Below, in pieces: positions 34,375-42,673 of a stretch of DNA of 64,000 nucleotides. The position numbers and the translations under genes were made by a program. Source of the stretch: an uncultured Clostridia bacterium (GTDB lineage: Bacteria > Bacillota > Clostridia > TANB77 > CAG-508); assembly GCA_934120135.1 (NCBI GenBank), contig CAKOTK010000002.1, positions 124,001 to 188,000 of the forward strand, given 5' to 3'. The notes below the pieces were generated by a model that was not told the DNA's origin, did no database searches, and saw nothing but the letters and a program-made list of their open reading frames with translations. Every line of letters starts with the position of its first letter. Within the stretch, counting starts at the first letter, position 1.

Positions 34375-34449
34375 GGCCCCTTGGTCAAGCGGTTAAGACG
34401 CAGCCCTCTCAAGGCTGAATCATGGGTTCGATTCCCGTAGGGGTCACCA
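34375..34449 (+). tRNA. tRNA-Glu (anticodon CTC)
   Basis: The cloverleaf is readable. The acceptor GGCCCCT pairs with AGGGGTC, and the anticodon stem CAGCC / GGCTG encloses loop CTCTCAA with anticodon CTC. A T loop GGTTCGATTCC follows, and the 3' CCA is encoded. It reads GAG. The prophage integrase gene starts the next module, so the 3' end of this tRNA is the probable attachment site. Confidence 0.93.
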
Positions 34450-34455
34450 ACATAT

Positions 34456-34500
34456 AAAAACCTAGAATGCTAGATAAATAGACATTTCTAGGTTTTTTAT
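34456..34500. terminator. Terminator between tRNA-Glu and integrase
   Basis: AAAAACCTAGAA pairs with TTTCTAGGTTTTTT around an internal loop. It can end transcription from the tRNA and from the minus-strand integrase. Confidence 0.75.
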
Positions 34501-34537
34501 ATTATAAAAGTATGCAGTAAGTATGCAATAGACTTTT

Positions 34538-35734
34538 TTAAGATATTTTAGATATATGATTTTTTACAAATTCTAGTTTAGTTTCAATATAAACGTTCTC
34601 TGTAATGTCGCTTCCTTCAACGTGTCCTGCTAGGTATTGAATAACAGAGAGATCTATTTCAAGTTCTTTCCAACGTGTTAAAGTAGTATGTCTTAATTTG
34701 TGTGTAGTTAGGTCTTCTGATATACAAATATGATATTTTGCGTTTAATCGTTTTAGCCAAGAATTGATTTCACCAGGAGTCACAAAAGTATTTTTTTTAT
34801 AATCCCAAAATAATAAGTTGTAAATATTTTTTACTTTTTGCTTACTTTGTTCTTCAATTATATACACTAACTCATAAAACAATTTATTATCTAATGGAAG
34901 GTATCTCTGTCCTTCATCTATTTGCGTTTTCTTATTGTATGTCTTTGTATGTTCTCCTAATATAATATGATATTTATCATCTTGTGTTAGAGTGTTGTGT
35001 ATATTAAATTCTTTAGTTTGTTTATTATAATCATCTATAGAACGAGCTAATACTTCACCGATTCTCATTCCGGAAATGCATTGCATTTTTACTATATTTC
35101 TGTAGGGATGATATCTTTCTTCGTTATCTAATATGTTATTGAGCTTTTCAAGAGATTTGTCGCTCAAAGGAGATATCTTTTTTGTTCTCTTTTCAGACAT
35201 TGGCTTGCGTAAGCTTTCATCTAACATTAAGTTGTATATTAAAATTTTTCTAGATGGAGAGCATGCCATATTAAATACTTTTCCTAACAAGCACCATATT
35301 TTATCAATAGTACTGTTAGAATATTGTTTAATTTGTTTCTTAGCATTTTCAATGTGCTTCATGGTTACTTTCTGAATAGGTAGATCACAAAATGTAGAGC
35401 AGGTATTTCTTATTTGCTCTAAAGTTTCTAAATCTCTTTTATAGCTTCTATCACTAGTAATACCATCCATGTGCTTACTATCAATATGTTGTTTAGCTAA
35501 AGTAATAATACTTTCAGGACTTTTACAAATATAACTCCCTAAATTTAATTCATTTTTAGTTTGCGTTACTCTAGCTTTAAATTCCTTAACACTTTCTTTT
35601 TTTCTTTGTTTCAGAGTTTGTCTTTTACCTTGAGTATCATAATATTGAAATATCCAACGACCTAACGAGTCACTATAATATAATGAACCTTCGCCATTGC
35701 CAACTTGTCTTGTTTTTTGATTTTTTCTTTCCAT
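34538..35734 (-). CDS. int: Tyrosine recombinase (phage integrase)
   Basis: This integrase should recombine phage and host attachment sites. The ATG at 35734 is preferred to that at 35749 because GGAGG lies 8 bases before it; 398 residues. An arm-binding N-terminal region (GEGSLYYSDSLGRWIFQYYD) and a SAM-like core-binding domain precede the catalytic domain. The domain shows Arg in SGMRIGEVLARSID, HKLRHTTLTRW (HxxR), LAGH and Tyr in ENVYIETKLEF. All catalytic residues are present. It lies at the prophage edge next to the tRNA. Confidence 0.95.
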   Translation of the reverse strand: MERKNQKTRQVGNGEGSLYYSDSLGRWIFQYYDTQGKRQTLKQRKKESVKEFKARVTQTKNELNLGSYICKSPESIITLAKQHIDSKHMDGITSDRSYKRDLETLEQIRNTCSTFCDLPIQKVTMKHIENAKKQIKQYSNSTIDKIWCLLGKVFNMACSPSRKILIYNLMLDESLRKPMSEKRTKKISPLSDKSLEKLNNILDNEERYHPYRNIVKMQCISGMRIGEVLARSIDDYNKQTKEFNIHNTLTQDDKYHIILGEHTKTYNKKTQIDEGQRYLPLDNKLFYELVYIIEEQSKQKVKNIYNLLFWDYKKNTFVTPGEINSWLKRLNAKYHICISEDLTTHKLRHTTLTRWKELEIDLSVIQYLAGHVEGSDITENVYIETKLEFVKNHISKIS

Positions 35735-35895
35735 AAATAAAACCTCCATAAATTTCTTTTAAAATCAATTTACAGAGGTATTGCATATTTAATAAACTTG
35801 TGTTATTATAAATATGCAAAAGCTCTGCAAAGAGATTTTGTTTTGTGTTTAGGGTAGTGTCTTGTTTGGCGACAGCACTATCCTTCTTTTATATA

Positions 35896-36309
35896 TTAAA
35901 CTAATATACCATATTTTTGAGTATAAAAGTCAATACAGTCAATCATATATTTAATATCTACATTAAAATAATCTGCTAAGTCATATAAGTCAAAACCTTG
36001 TGCAATTTTATCTTTTAATTTTTGAAATGGAACTAGTACAGAGTAAGCCCATTTTTTTGCTCTAATTTCACATTTTCTTTTTAAAGCAATATCTGAATCA
36101 ATATAGTAAAGAGCTCCACAGTAGTAGTGACCTAATTCTTCTGCAAGAATTTCTTTCTCTTCTGTAGAATTATCTATTTTATTATAATCAATTCCAATAC
36201 TATATTCATTATCTTCTTCAAAGATTCTAGCTTTAGCCTTGGTCCATTTATAATTTATTACATCTATTTTTTCTTTTTCTGTTAAATTATACAAATCTAA
36301 TAATTCCAT
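35896..36309 (-). CDS. ImmA/IrrE-type metallopeptidase
   Basis: This 137-residue protein contains ILAEELGHYYCGAL, where the usual HExxH is changed to a Glu-Glu-Leu-Gly-His-Tyr-Tyr arrangement typical of phage ImmA-like proteins, plus IRAKKWAYSVLVPF, which is also conserved. ImmA proteases cleave the phage repressor to trigger induction in ICEBs1-like systems. It lies 3 bases after the repressor gene on the same strand, which supports that pairing. The odd first His of the motif leaves catalytic activity open. Confidence 0.85.
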   Translation of the reverse strand: MELLDLYNLTEKEKIDVINYKWTKAKARIFEEDNEYSIGIDYNKIDNSTEEKEILAEELGHYYCGALYYIDSDIALKRKCEIRAKKWAYSVLVPFQKLKDKIAQGFDLYDLADYFNVDIKYMIDCIDFYTQKYGILV

Positions 36310-36312
36310 AAT

Positions 36313-36657
36313 CTAATCTTTCTTTTTCTTTAAACTTTTCTTAAATCTAATAAATTCTTTCAATTCTTCTATTTCTTCTGGAGTTAGTCCAGTTGTATCA
36401 AGACCGTTGTCAGAAGCATACTTAAAATCGGTTCTTTCCATAGGAACGTCTAAACCCATTAGCCAAGCTTCGTTTATATCAAGAGCTTTAGCAAGTAAGT
36501 AAACACCGTCTTGTTTGGCTTCATATTTTCCACTCATATATTCACTCAAGGACGATTTTGATATTCCTGTCTTTTGAGCTAATTCAGTAGCTTTAATGTT
36601 TCGTATTCTCATTGCAGTGTTTAATCTGTTTGCAAATGTATCAATTAAATCATTCAT
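36313..36657 (-). CDS. Phage repressor (HTH_XRE family)
   Basis: This 114-residue CI-like repressor has an N-terminal helix-turn-helix (ATELAQKTGISKSSLSEYMS, near residues 23-42), followed by INEAWLMGLDVPM, typical of phage XRE repressors. A C-terminal charged tail ends in KKKKD. The ATG at 36657 follows GGAGGGACTTAA. It is transcribed away from the early operon across the 36658-36825 control region and is probably co-transcribed with the ImmA-like gene that can inactivate it. Confidence 0.9.
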   Translation of the reverse strand: MNDLIDTFANRLNTAMRIRNIKATELAQKTGISKSSLSEYMSGKYEAKQDGVYLLAKALDINEAWLMGLDVPMERTDFKYASDNGLDTTGLTPEEIEELKEFIRFKKSLKKKKD

Positions 36658-36756
36658 TTAAGTCCCTCCATACCGCTATTATAAATGACTTTCCGAAAAA
36701 AATCAATAAAAATACAAAAAAAAATTAAGAAAATCGAATTTTTTTTGAAAAAAGTA

Positions 36757-36807
36757 TTGACTTTATATTTTTTTGTGATATTATATTTACAGTTCGAGAA
36801 TACGAAC
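36757..36807 (+). promoter_or_regulatory. Early promoter and operator
   Basis: TTGACT at 36757 and an extended -10 TGATATTAT (TATTAT at 36779-36784) are 16 bases apart. The inverted repeat GTTCG-agaata-CGAAC lies at 36792-36807, just downstream of the -10, which suits repressor or Cro control of the early genes. Confidence 0.7.
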
Positions 36808-36825
36808 GAGAAAGGAGAAAAATTT

Positions 36826-37062
36826 ATGGAGACAATTGAATTAAATCATGATAAGTTAAAAGGTAAAATAAGAGAAGTGTTAGGAACACAATGTAAATTA
36901 GCTAATATGATTGGACTAGATGAAGCTACAATAAGCAATAAAATAAATAGTAACACATATTTTACCCAAAAAGAAATTTTAAAAATATCTGAGATATTAA
37001 ATATTAGATTAGAAGAAATACCAGAATATTTTTTTAAACTAAAAGTTCGAGAACACGAATAA
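36826..37062 (+). CDS. Cro-like small HTH protein
   Basis: The ATG at 36826 follows AAAGGAGAAAAA and gives 78 residues; an upstream in-frame extension to 36685 crosses the promoter and is rejected. The protein has a helix-turn-helix of the phage DUF739/Cro type (QCKLANMIGLDEATISNKIN), then FTQKEILKISEILNI. As the first rightward gene opposite the repressor, it probably represses the lysogenic promoter. A second copy of the operator half-sites lies in its last codons. Confidence 0.8.
   Translation: METIELNHDKLKGKIREVLGTQCKLANMIGLDEATISNKINSNTYFTQKEILKISEILNIRLEEIPEYFFKLKVREHE
37045..37059 (+). promoter_or_regulatory. Second copy of the operator palindrome
   Basis: GTTCGAGAACACGAA repeats the 36792-36807 operator with two changes and sits at the end of the Cro-like gene. 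Confidence 0.55.
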
Positions 37063-37116
37063 ATACAGATAGTCACAGATATTTTGGAATATTTTTTCGA
37101 GAAAGAGGGTGATAAG

Positions 37117-37362
37117 TTGGAAGAACAAATATTACGAGAACAACAAAAGACTAATGAATTGTTAGAAACTATCCTAAACACAAAACAAAACAATTTACCT
37201 AAACTGCTATACGCCAAAGAAATAGCAGAGAACTATAGGGTGAATGTAAATACAGCTACTCAATTTTGTAAAAAGTATGGAACAAATTTTGGTGGCTATT
37301 GCATAGAAGTTGAAAAATTTAAAGAAATTTTACAAACAGCAGGAATAAAAATATTTGATTAA
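37117..37362 (+). CDS. Small phage DNA-binding (excisionase-like) protein
   Basis: TTG 37117 follows AGAGGGTGAT; 81 residues. The N-terminal half is a helix (LREQQKTNELLETILN). The C-terminal half looks like a winged-helix excisionase (LYAKEIAENYRVNVNTATQF). Position after the Cro-like gene is typical for Xis or antirepressor-type early regulators. The specific role is not shown by the sequence. Confidence 0.55.
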   Translation: MEEQILREQQKTNELLETILNTKQNNLPKLLYAKEIAENYRVNVNTATQFCKKYGTNFGGYCIEVEKFKEILQTAGIKIFD

Positions 37363-37375
37363 GGAGGCAAAACAG

Positions 37376-37468
37376 ATGAAAAAGAAAACAAAGAAACTAA
37401 TTAAAGAGATAGTAGGAAGCATATTATTTGGGCTATTCTGGGCAGCATTTATAGCAATAGGATTTTAG
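37376..37468 (+). CDS. Thirty-residue membrane peptide
   Basis: ATG 37376 follows AAGGAGGC and encodes 30 residues: a lysine-rich start (MKKKTKKLIKEIV) and one hydrophobic helix (GSILFGLFWAAFIAIGF). The strong ribosome site and tight spacing after the preceding gene support expression. The function is unknown. Confidence 0.5.
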   Translation: MKKKTKKLIKEIVGSILFGLFWAAFIAIGF

Positions 37469-37529
37469 GACTTTAGAATTGTACTATTTTAGATAAAACA
37501 AGACTTTACAAGAAAGGAGATGAGGAAAA

Positions 37530-37859
37530 ATGGCATTGTTTTTAGCATTAGTAATATTACTTGGCTTAATAGGTTTTATGTACTATAAAGAAACAACAGC
37601 AATAGAAATAGACGAGTCAAATTCAAGAAATGTTGTCTTAGCAAGACAAGTTAGAGATTTGAGTTTTGAAAATAAACAGCTTAAAGATCTAAGAAAACAA
37701 GAAGTGCATAATAATACAATTTTAGTTAAAGAAAATATGAAGCTACAAGATTTATTAAAAGACGTAGCAGATAGAACTATTGCTTGCCCATTAGATAGCG
37801 AGAAAATAGTTTTAAACAAAATAAAAGAGCTAGTTCGCGACTACCAATCTCAAAACTAG
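37530..37859 (+). CDS. Phage membrane-anchored coiled-coil protein
   Basis: ATG 37530 follows AAAGGAGATGAGG; 109 residues. A hydrophobic N-terminal helix (LFLALVILLGLIGFMYY) is followed by a long heptad-like helix (ARQVRDLSFENKQLKDLRKQ). It resembles small early phage membrane proteins; no family was recognised. Confidence 0.5.
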   Translation: MALFLALVILLGLIGFMYYKETTAIEIDESNSRNVVLARQVRDLSFENKQLKDLRKQEVHNNTILVKENMKLQDLLKDVADRTIACPLDSEKIVLNKIKELVRDYQSQN

Positions 37860-37925
37860 CTAGATTTCAATAATAAATATATATGAACTCTATGCTTATT
37901 GTAGCATAGATAGAAAGGAAAGTCA

Positions 37926-38141
37926 ATGGATCTACAAGACAGATACGACGAGCTATACAATTTAATAAGTTCACTTGATTCACTGATGAATGAACTGACA
38001 GATAAGAATTATATTGAACAGCTAGAACTTCTTAAATTTGAAGCGCAAAATGAATTTGAAGAAGTATCAGAACAATTAAGTGCAGAACAAGAAAGAGAAT
38101 ATGCGGAAATGAATTATCAATACGAGAGGAGTGTAATTTAA
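37926..38141 (+). CDS. Small acidic helical phage protein
   Basis: This 71-residue protein is nearly all helix and rich in Glu, Leu and Asn (YDELYNLISSLDSLMNELTD, EEVSEQLSAEQEREYAEMNY). Its stop codon overlaps the start of the annealing-protein gene by one base. The site could hold a partner of the recombination proteins, but nothing in the sequence shows it. Confidence 0.5.
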   Translation: MDLQDRYDELYNLISSLDSLMNELTDKNYIEQLELLKFEAQNEFEEVSEQLSAEQEREYAEMNYQYERSVI

Positions 38142-38788
38142 TGTTAAAAAGTTATGAAGAATTAAGAAAAGTTGATGTAAGTAAATGGGTAGAACAAAGA
38201 GATGGAGCAGACTATTTGAATTGGGCAAAAGTTGTTGATTTATTACACGAAAACGGAGCTGAAAAAGTTTATTTTGAACCAGTTGCAAATGAATTAACTG
38301 GAAGCAGTTTGTATATGACTGAAAGAAAATTTGAAGACAGTAAAGGAAATATAAATCAAGTATATGAAACAGCAGTAAAGATTGTAATAGATGATTTAGA
38401 ATTTATTCAAAGAGGACCTGTTACAAACGGTTCAAATCCAGTTAAAGACAACTCTATGAGCCAACAAAGGTTATGGAATTGTCAAACTAGATTATTCGTT
38501 AAAGGAGTTGCTATAAGAACTGGTTTAGGATTTGATTTATGGCTAAAAGAAGAATTGAAAGACTCTAAAAATAACTGGGAAGATGATTTATCAAGACATG
38601 ACATATTTAAGATAAAAGAAAGATGTCAACAAATTTATACTCAAAAACTAAAAGAAGGATTATCAGTAAAAGAAATTGCTGAAAAATTACACAAAACAGA
38701 AGACGAAGTAAAAGCATTATTTAGTTATTTTGATACTTTAAGTAATTTTGAGAGAGATTTAGCTAACATTGATACAAAATCAAGATAG
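38141..38788 (+). CDS. Single-strand annealing protein, DUF1071/Sak3-like
   Basis: This 215-residue protein has the DUF1071 features DYLNWAKVVDLLHENGAEKV near residue 22 and SMSQQRLWNCQTRLFVKGVA near residue 105. Members are phage recombinases of the Sak3/Rad52-like group that anneal complementary strands. It overlaps by 20 bases a YqaJ-type exonuclease, the usual partner for resection and annealing. The C-terminal region (EIAEKLHKTEDEVKALFSYF) may be a small helical partner-binding domain. Confidence 0.75.
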   Translation: MLKSYEELRKVDVSKWVEQRDGADYLNWAKVVDLLHENGAEKVYFEPVANELTGSSLYMTERKFEDSKGNINQVYETAVKIVIDDLEFIQRGPVTNGSNPVKDNSMSQQRLWNCQTRLFVKGVAIRTGLGFDLWLKEELKDSKNNWEDDLSRHDIFKIKERCQQIYTQKLKEGLSVKEIAEKLHKTEDEVKALFSYFDTLSNFERDLANIDTKSR

Positions 38789-39332
38789 AAGTGGTTACAT
38801 AGGTGCATCAGATACAAGTATGGCTGTTGGAAATTGGAATACAAAAACATTTGAAAACTGGTGGTTAATTAAACTAGGACTTAGTAGAAACAATTTTTCA
38901 ACAGAAGCTACTAAAGCAGGTAATAATTATGAACACAAAATATTACAAGCACTAAATATTCCAAATTTAGAGATGGACAAGCAAATAATAATAGATAGAT
39001 TAAGAGTGAATTTGGACGGGAACACAGCTGATTGCATTTATGAGGTTAAAACTCACAACATTGACAAAGAATTTAAAGTATCAAAGCAATATTGGAGACA
39101 GGCACAGGTTGAAATGTATGCTTTTAATACAAGAAATTTATATATAGTATCTTATGCATTAGAAGAAAAAGACTATAAAAATTATTTTAACGAAATAGAT
39201 ATTGATAGAGTGAAGTTTCACAAAGTAGATTATGATGAAGACTTTATAAGCAAAGAGTATTTACCAAGACTACAAATATTAAGTGAATGTTTGAAAAAAG
39301 GAGCTTTTCCATGCAAACTACAGGAATTATAA
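38769..39332 (+). CDS. YqaJ-type viral exonuclease
   Basis: TTG 38769 overlaps the annealing protein; 187 residues. PD-(D/E)xK-type nuclease features are SGYIGASDTSMAVGNW, KAGNNYEHKILQAL with Glu, TADCIYEVKTHN with the ExK, and QAQVEMYAFNTRNLYIVSYA. It should chew one strand from double-stranded ends to feed the neighbouring annealing protein, as lambda Exo does with Beta. It is shorter than lambda Exo but in the range of phage YqaJ proteins. Confidence 0.8.
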   Translation: MIQNQDRSGYIGASDTSMAVGNWNTKTFENWWLIKLGLSRNNFSTEATKAGNNYEHKILQALNIPNLEMDKQIIIDRLRVNLDGNTADCIYEVKTHNIDKEFKVSKQYWRQAQVEMYAFNTRNLYIVSYALEEKDYKNYFNEIDIDRVKFHKVDYDEDFISKEYLPRLQILSECLKKGAFPCKLQEL

Positions 39333-39862
39333 ATGATATTAGTATAGATTTTGACACACGAAAACCCAAAATAAGCATAGTTTTAGATACGAATGAGATA
39401 AGTGCTGTCGAACAACTTAAAAACGAAAATAAGCTAAATATTGAGTTAAAGAAATGGTATAAAAAGAGGTCGTTAGATGCTAATTCGTATTGTTGGGTTC
39501 TATGCGATTTAATTGCAAAAAAATTAACAACACCAGGAACTGTAATAACGAAAGAAGATATATACAAAGATGCAATTTCAAATATAGGTACATTTCAAGC
39601 CATGATAATAGAAGAGAAAGCATTTGAAGATTTTAAAAGAATTTGGCAGAATCAAGGATTAGGTTTTTTAGTAAGAGAGATTTCGAGAAAAGACAAGTGC
39701 GTAAAAGTACAAGCTTACTATGGCTCTAGTACATACAACACAAAAGAAATGAGTTTATTGATTGAATTACTAATACAAGAATGTAAGCAATTAGAAATAG
39801 AAACTAAAACACCAGCTGAAATAAAGAGTTTGTTAGACAGTTGGAGTGGCACTAATAGATGA
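39311..39862 (+). CDS. NinB-like phage recombination protein
   Basis: ATG 39311 follows AAAGGAG; 183 residues. The segment KKRSLDANSYCWVLCDLIAK near residue 49 is typical of NinB/Orf-type proteins that act with ssDNA and recombinases. The C-terminus (TPAEIKSLLDSW) also fits the family. The start lies inside the exonuclease gene. It forms the third gene of a recombination module. Confidence 0.7.
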   Translation: MQTTGIINDISIDFDTRKPKISIVLDTNEISAVEQLKNENKLNIELKKWYKKRSLDANSYCWVLCDLIAKKLTTPGTVITKEDIYKDAISNIGTFQAMIIEEKAFEDFKRIWQNQGLGFLVREISRKDKCVKVQAYYGSSTYNTKEMSLLIELLIQECKQLEIETKTPAEIKSLLDSWSGTNR

Positions 39863-39923
39863 ACAAAATTCCCCTTTTAATTGTTATTGTTAGTGCCACG
39901 CGCCCTTTAAATAAGGAGGCATT

Positions 39924-40208
39924 ATGAAATCGATATTACAAGAAGAAAAAAGATGTTATATATGTGGGCTATATAGTCCGGTAGAAGAACATCATATATA
40001 TTTTGGAAGTTCAAATAGAAAAATATCAGAAGAAAATGGATTTAAAGTTTGGTTATGTGCTGAGCATCATAGAGGAACTATTGGTGTTCACGGCAAACTA
40101 GGACATAGTTTAGATTTAAAATTAAAAGAAACTTGCGAGAAAAAGTACATAAATTTAGGGCATACAAAAGAAGAATTTATAAGTTTAATAGGTAAAAATT
40201 ATTTATAG
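39924..40208 (+). CDS. HNH-like zinc-binding phage protein
   Basis: This 94-residue protein holds RCYICG at the N-terminus, EEHHIYFGSSNRKISEENG, and WLCAEHHRGTIGVHG. The Cys pair and His clusters form an HNH-like zinc fold often found in phage early regions. Nuclease activity is uncertain because the family includes inactive members. ATG follows AAGGAGGC. Confidence 0.65.
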   Translation: MKSILQEEKRCYICGLYSPVEEHHIYFGSSNRKISEENGFKVWLCAEHHRGTIGVHGKLGHSLDLKLKETCEKKYINLGHTKEEFISLIGKNYL

Positions 40209-40219
40209 GAGGAACGGAA

Positions 40220-40702
40220 ATGATAATTATAACAATATTAATTGAAATAATAATATTTATAGGAGCTTGTGTATTTGCGTATTTAGCAGATGATAGATTT
40301 GAACTAAAATATGGTATTTTATCAGCAATACTTTGGATAGCACTTTTAGCAGTTCCATTTGTAATAGGAGGATTACATGGGTATATAGATTATAAGCCAA
40401 GCAGTGACAAAGATTTAGCAAGAATAACATCAGTAACACAAGAACAAGATGCATTCAAAACATACTACAAAGTAGAAGTTGAATATTTAACAAATACACC
40501 AACGCAAGAAGGAATGATACAAAACAAAAACATAGAAAAAGATACATTTTATTGTTATTACGAAGACAAAGAATTAGTAAATAAACTAAAAGATAATATG
40601 TATAAAGAATTATGGATAATTAGTGGTCGTAAAGGTGGATACGAAAATTTTAGAGATTTTGGTACAAAACTAATTAAAGATATAGAATTAAAAGAAAATT
40701 AG
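40220..40702 (+). CDS. Phage membrane protein
   Basis: This 160-residue protein has two N-terminal helices (IITILIEIIIFIGACVFAYL and GILSAILWIALLAVPFVIGG) and a soluble beta-rich C-terminus (TYYKVEVEYLTNTPTQEG). The ribosome site is TAGGAGGAACGG; the CGG in it is untranslated. A terminator follows. I do not recognise the family. Confidence 0.55.
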   Translation: MIIITILIEIIIFIGACVFAYLADDRFELKYGILSAILWIALLAVPFVIGGLHGYIDYKPSSDKDLARITSVTQEQDAFKTYYKVEVEYLTNTPTQEGMIQNKNIEKDTFYCYYEDKELVNKLKDNMYKELWIISGRKGGYENFRDFGTKLIKDIELKEN

Positions 40703-40704
40703 AC

Positions 40705-40742
40705 AACAAAGGGCTAGACAATAAAAATTAGCCCTTTTTACG
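40705..40742 (+). terminator. Terminator within the early region
   Basis: AAAGGGCTA pairs with TAGCCCTTT around a 12-base loop and continues into TTTTT. It separates the recombination module from the replication genes. Confidence 0.8.
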
Positions 40743-40755
40743 AAAGGAGAAAGCG

Positions 40756-41484
40756 ATGGCAGAGCGAAGGATGTTTGCAAAGACAATAATAGATAGTGAT
40801 GCTTTCTTAGATATGCCTACATCGGCAAGATTACTCTATTATGACTTATCTATGAGAGCAGACGACGATGGATTTATAAACAGCCCTAAAAAAATAATAA
40901 GAATGACTGGTGCATCAGATGATGACTTAAAAGTCTTAATTGCAAAAAAATTTGTTATTCCGTTTGAAAATGGAATAGTCGTAATAAAACATTGGTTAAT
41001 ACATAATTACATAAGAAAAGACACCTACAATGAGACGCAGTATAAAGAACAAAAAGCAATGTTAACATTAGATGAAAACAAGAGCTATAAGTTAATTAAC
41101 AGTGAATGTGTACGAACCGTCGACGAACCGTTGACACAGGATAGGTTAGGTAAGGATAGGTTAGGTAAGGATAGTATAGATATAATACCGGCTTCCGAAG
41201 AAGATTCTTCTTCAGCCTCTGCAAAAGCCAACAAGAAACATAAATATGGAGAATATAAACATGTATTGTTGAAAGATGAAGAATTGCAGAAACTAAAAAA
41301 TAGTTATGAAAACTGGGAAGAACTTATTGAATATTTAGATGAGTATATTGAAATGAAGGGCTATAAAGCTAATTCACATTATCTTTGCATAAAGAAATGG
41401 GTTGTAGATGCAGTTAAGAAAAATAATAAAAAACAAAAAACAAAAAGTTCAGCGGAGGAGGCATTTTTGAATGAACAAAATTGA
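40756..41484 (+). CDS. Phage replisome organizer / DnaD-like replication protein
   Basis: This 242-residue protein begins MAERRMFAKTIIDSDAFLDM and has RLLYYDLSMRADDDGFI near residue 25, the N-terminal winged-helix signature of phage replication initiators. A repeated DRLGKDRLGKDS linker joins this to a C-terminal helical part. The initiator probably binds the direct repeats within its own gene and recruits host helicase. ATG follows CGAAAGGAG. It overlaps the next small replication gene by 14 bases. Confidence 0.85.
   Translation: MAERRMFAKTIIDSDAFLDMPTSARLLYYDLSMRADDDGFINSPKKIIRMTGASDDDLKVLIAKKFVIPFENGIVVIKHWLIHNYIRKDTYNETQYKEQKAMLTLDENKSYKLINSECVRTVDEPLTQDRLGKDRLGKDSIDIIPASEEDSSSASAKANKKHKYGEYKHVLLKDEELQKLKNSYENWEELIEYLDEYIEMKGYKANSHYLCIKKWVVDAVKKNNKKQKTKSSAEEAFLNEQN
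41113..41174 (+). repeat. Direct repeats inside the replication gene (possible phage origin)
   Basis: CGAACCGT occurs twice (41113, 41124). The 15-mer GGATAGGTTAGGTAA occurs twice in tandem (41139, 41154) plus a partial third copy. Iterons inside the initiator gene are common at phage origins; the role here is inferred. Confidence 0.45.
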
Positions 41485-41746
41485 ATTTATGGAAGGAGTT
41501 CATATCTTACAAGACAACTACAATAGAACATTATCAGAAACACAATTAAAGCTATTTTACGAAAACTTAAAAGATATGAGTAAAGATAAATATATTTCAA
41601 ACATAAAAGAGTATATAAAAACAAATTCATTTATGCCAACAATTTCTCAAATAAGAAATGAAACAAATAAGCAATTTGTAAACTATGAACAAAGAAATTA
41701 TAGTAATTTAGATTTTAATAAATTCTATGCAAACAAAGGAGTGTGA
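41471..41746 (+). CDS. Small replication protein (G39P/helicase-loader-like)
   Basis: This 91-residue protein is helical with LSETQLKLFYENLKDMSKDK and NSFMPTISQIRNE, the pattern of phage helicase loaders and inhibitors such as G39P or of their truncated homologues. It overlaps the replication organizer. The role as a loader is inferred from position and size. Confidence 0.6.
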   Translation: MNKIEFMEGVHILQDNYNRTLSETQLKLFYENLKDMSKDKYISNIKEYIKTNSFMPTISQIRNETNKQFVNYEQRNYSNLDFNKFYANKGV

Positions 41747-41753
41747 TTAACAA

Positions 41754-42086
41754 ATGAATACAATAACATTTATGACAAGACATAAGAGTTATAAAGATAT
41801 GAAAGAGCACTTAAGTGAAAGACATAAGCAAATATTAGAGATATTAGAAAATAAAGAAATGACAACAAGAGAGATAGCACAAGAATTGTATAAAAGACAC
41901 TACACTAATACGGCAGACGTAAATAATGCGAGACCAAGAATAACAGAGCTTGAAAGTTTAGGCTTTGTAACAACAGAAAAAACAAAGAAATGTAGTGTTA
42001 CAAATAAAGAGGTAGCAGTATACAGAGAAACAACAGATTTAGAAAAAATGATTTTTGAAAATGAAAATCACATACCAAGTTATTAG
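41754..42086 (+). CDS. Winged-helix phage protein
   Basis: This 110-residue protein has a winged-helix region KQILEILENKEMTTREIAQE followed by NARPRITELESLGFVTTEKT and KKCSVTNKEVAVYRET. It is a likely DNA-binding regulator of phage origin. ATG follows AAAGGAGTGTGATT. No closer family was recognised. Confidence 0.65.
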   Translation: MNTITFMTRHKSYKDMKEHLSERHKQILEILENKEMTTREIAQELYKRHYTNTADVNNARPRITELESLGFVTTEKTKKCSVTNKEVAVYRETTDLEKMIFENENHIPSY

Positions 42087-42095
42087 GAGAAAATT

Positions 42096-42413
42096 ATGGA
42101 AGAATATGAAGAATATTTTAGATATCTCAAAAATTTAGTTCATAATTTGAACAAAGAACAATATGAACAACTTGAAGAATTTTTAGGAGATATGGCAGAA
42201 AACATAGACGGAAGTACAACGCTAAAAGAAATAGAAAAATACATAAAGAGATATAAAGCAAAAAATAAGATATTATTTATAACATTTAAAACAAAGAACA
42301 AAAATAAATTGGCACATATTTGCAAATATATAATTGAATTAGAATGGAACAATGAATGGGCACTAGCAGTAGCTAAGCAACATACACCAACAATATTTGG
42401 TTGGTTCGATTAG
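42096..42413 (+). CDS. Small phage protein of unknown function
   Basis: This 105-residue protein starts after TAGGAGAAAATT. An acidic helical N-terminus (EEYEEYFRYLKNLVHNLNKE) is followed by a basic segment (KRYKAKNKILFITFKTKNKN) and ends HTPTIFGWFD. I do not recognise it. It sits in a tight run of early genes. Confidence 0.5.
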   Translation: MEEYEEYFRYLKNLVHNLNKEQYEQLEEFLGDMAENIDGSTTLKEIEKYIKRYKAKNKILFITFKTKNKNKLAHICKYIIELEWNNEWALAVAKQHTPTIFGWFD

Positions 42414-42422
42414 GAGGTAGTT

Positions 42423-42668
42423 ATGATAATAGTAAATCAAAATAAATGTACAATAGTAAACTTTAATAATATACAAAATATAAGAATTGAGCCTTATGGC
42501 ACGCACATAAAAAGTAAAAAGATATATAAAATATTTGCAGGAAATTTTGAGGGCTATGCGACAGAATTAGGTACTTACGATACAGAAGAAAGAGCAAAAG
42601 AAGTATTGAGAGATATTGCACATTGGTATGAGATAGATGCTAAAGTGTACAATATGCCAGAAAGGTAG
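42423..42668 (+). CDS. Small phage protein of unknown function
   Basis: This 81-residue protein follows AGGAGGTAGTT. It is beta-alpha in character (CTIVNFNNIQNIRIEPYG, YATELGTYDTEERAKEVLRD). Similar small proteins are frequent in Firmicute prophages, with no known role. Confidence 0.5.
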   Translation: MIIVNQNKCTIVNFNNIQNIRIEPYGTHIKSKKIYKIFAGNFEGYATELGTYDTEERAKEVLRDIAHWYEIDAKVYNMPER

Positions 42669-42673
42669 AAAAA

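Noticed and set aside
40208..40220. CGG before the membrane protein gene at 40220
   Set aside because: It lies in the untranslated ribosome-binding region.
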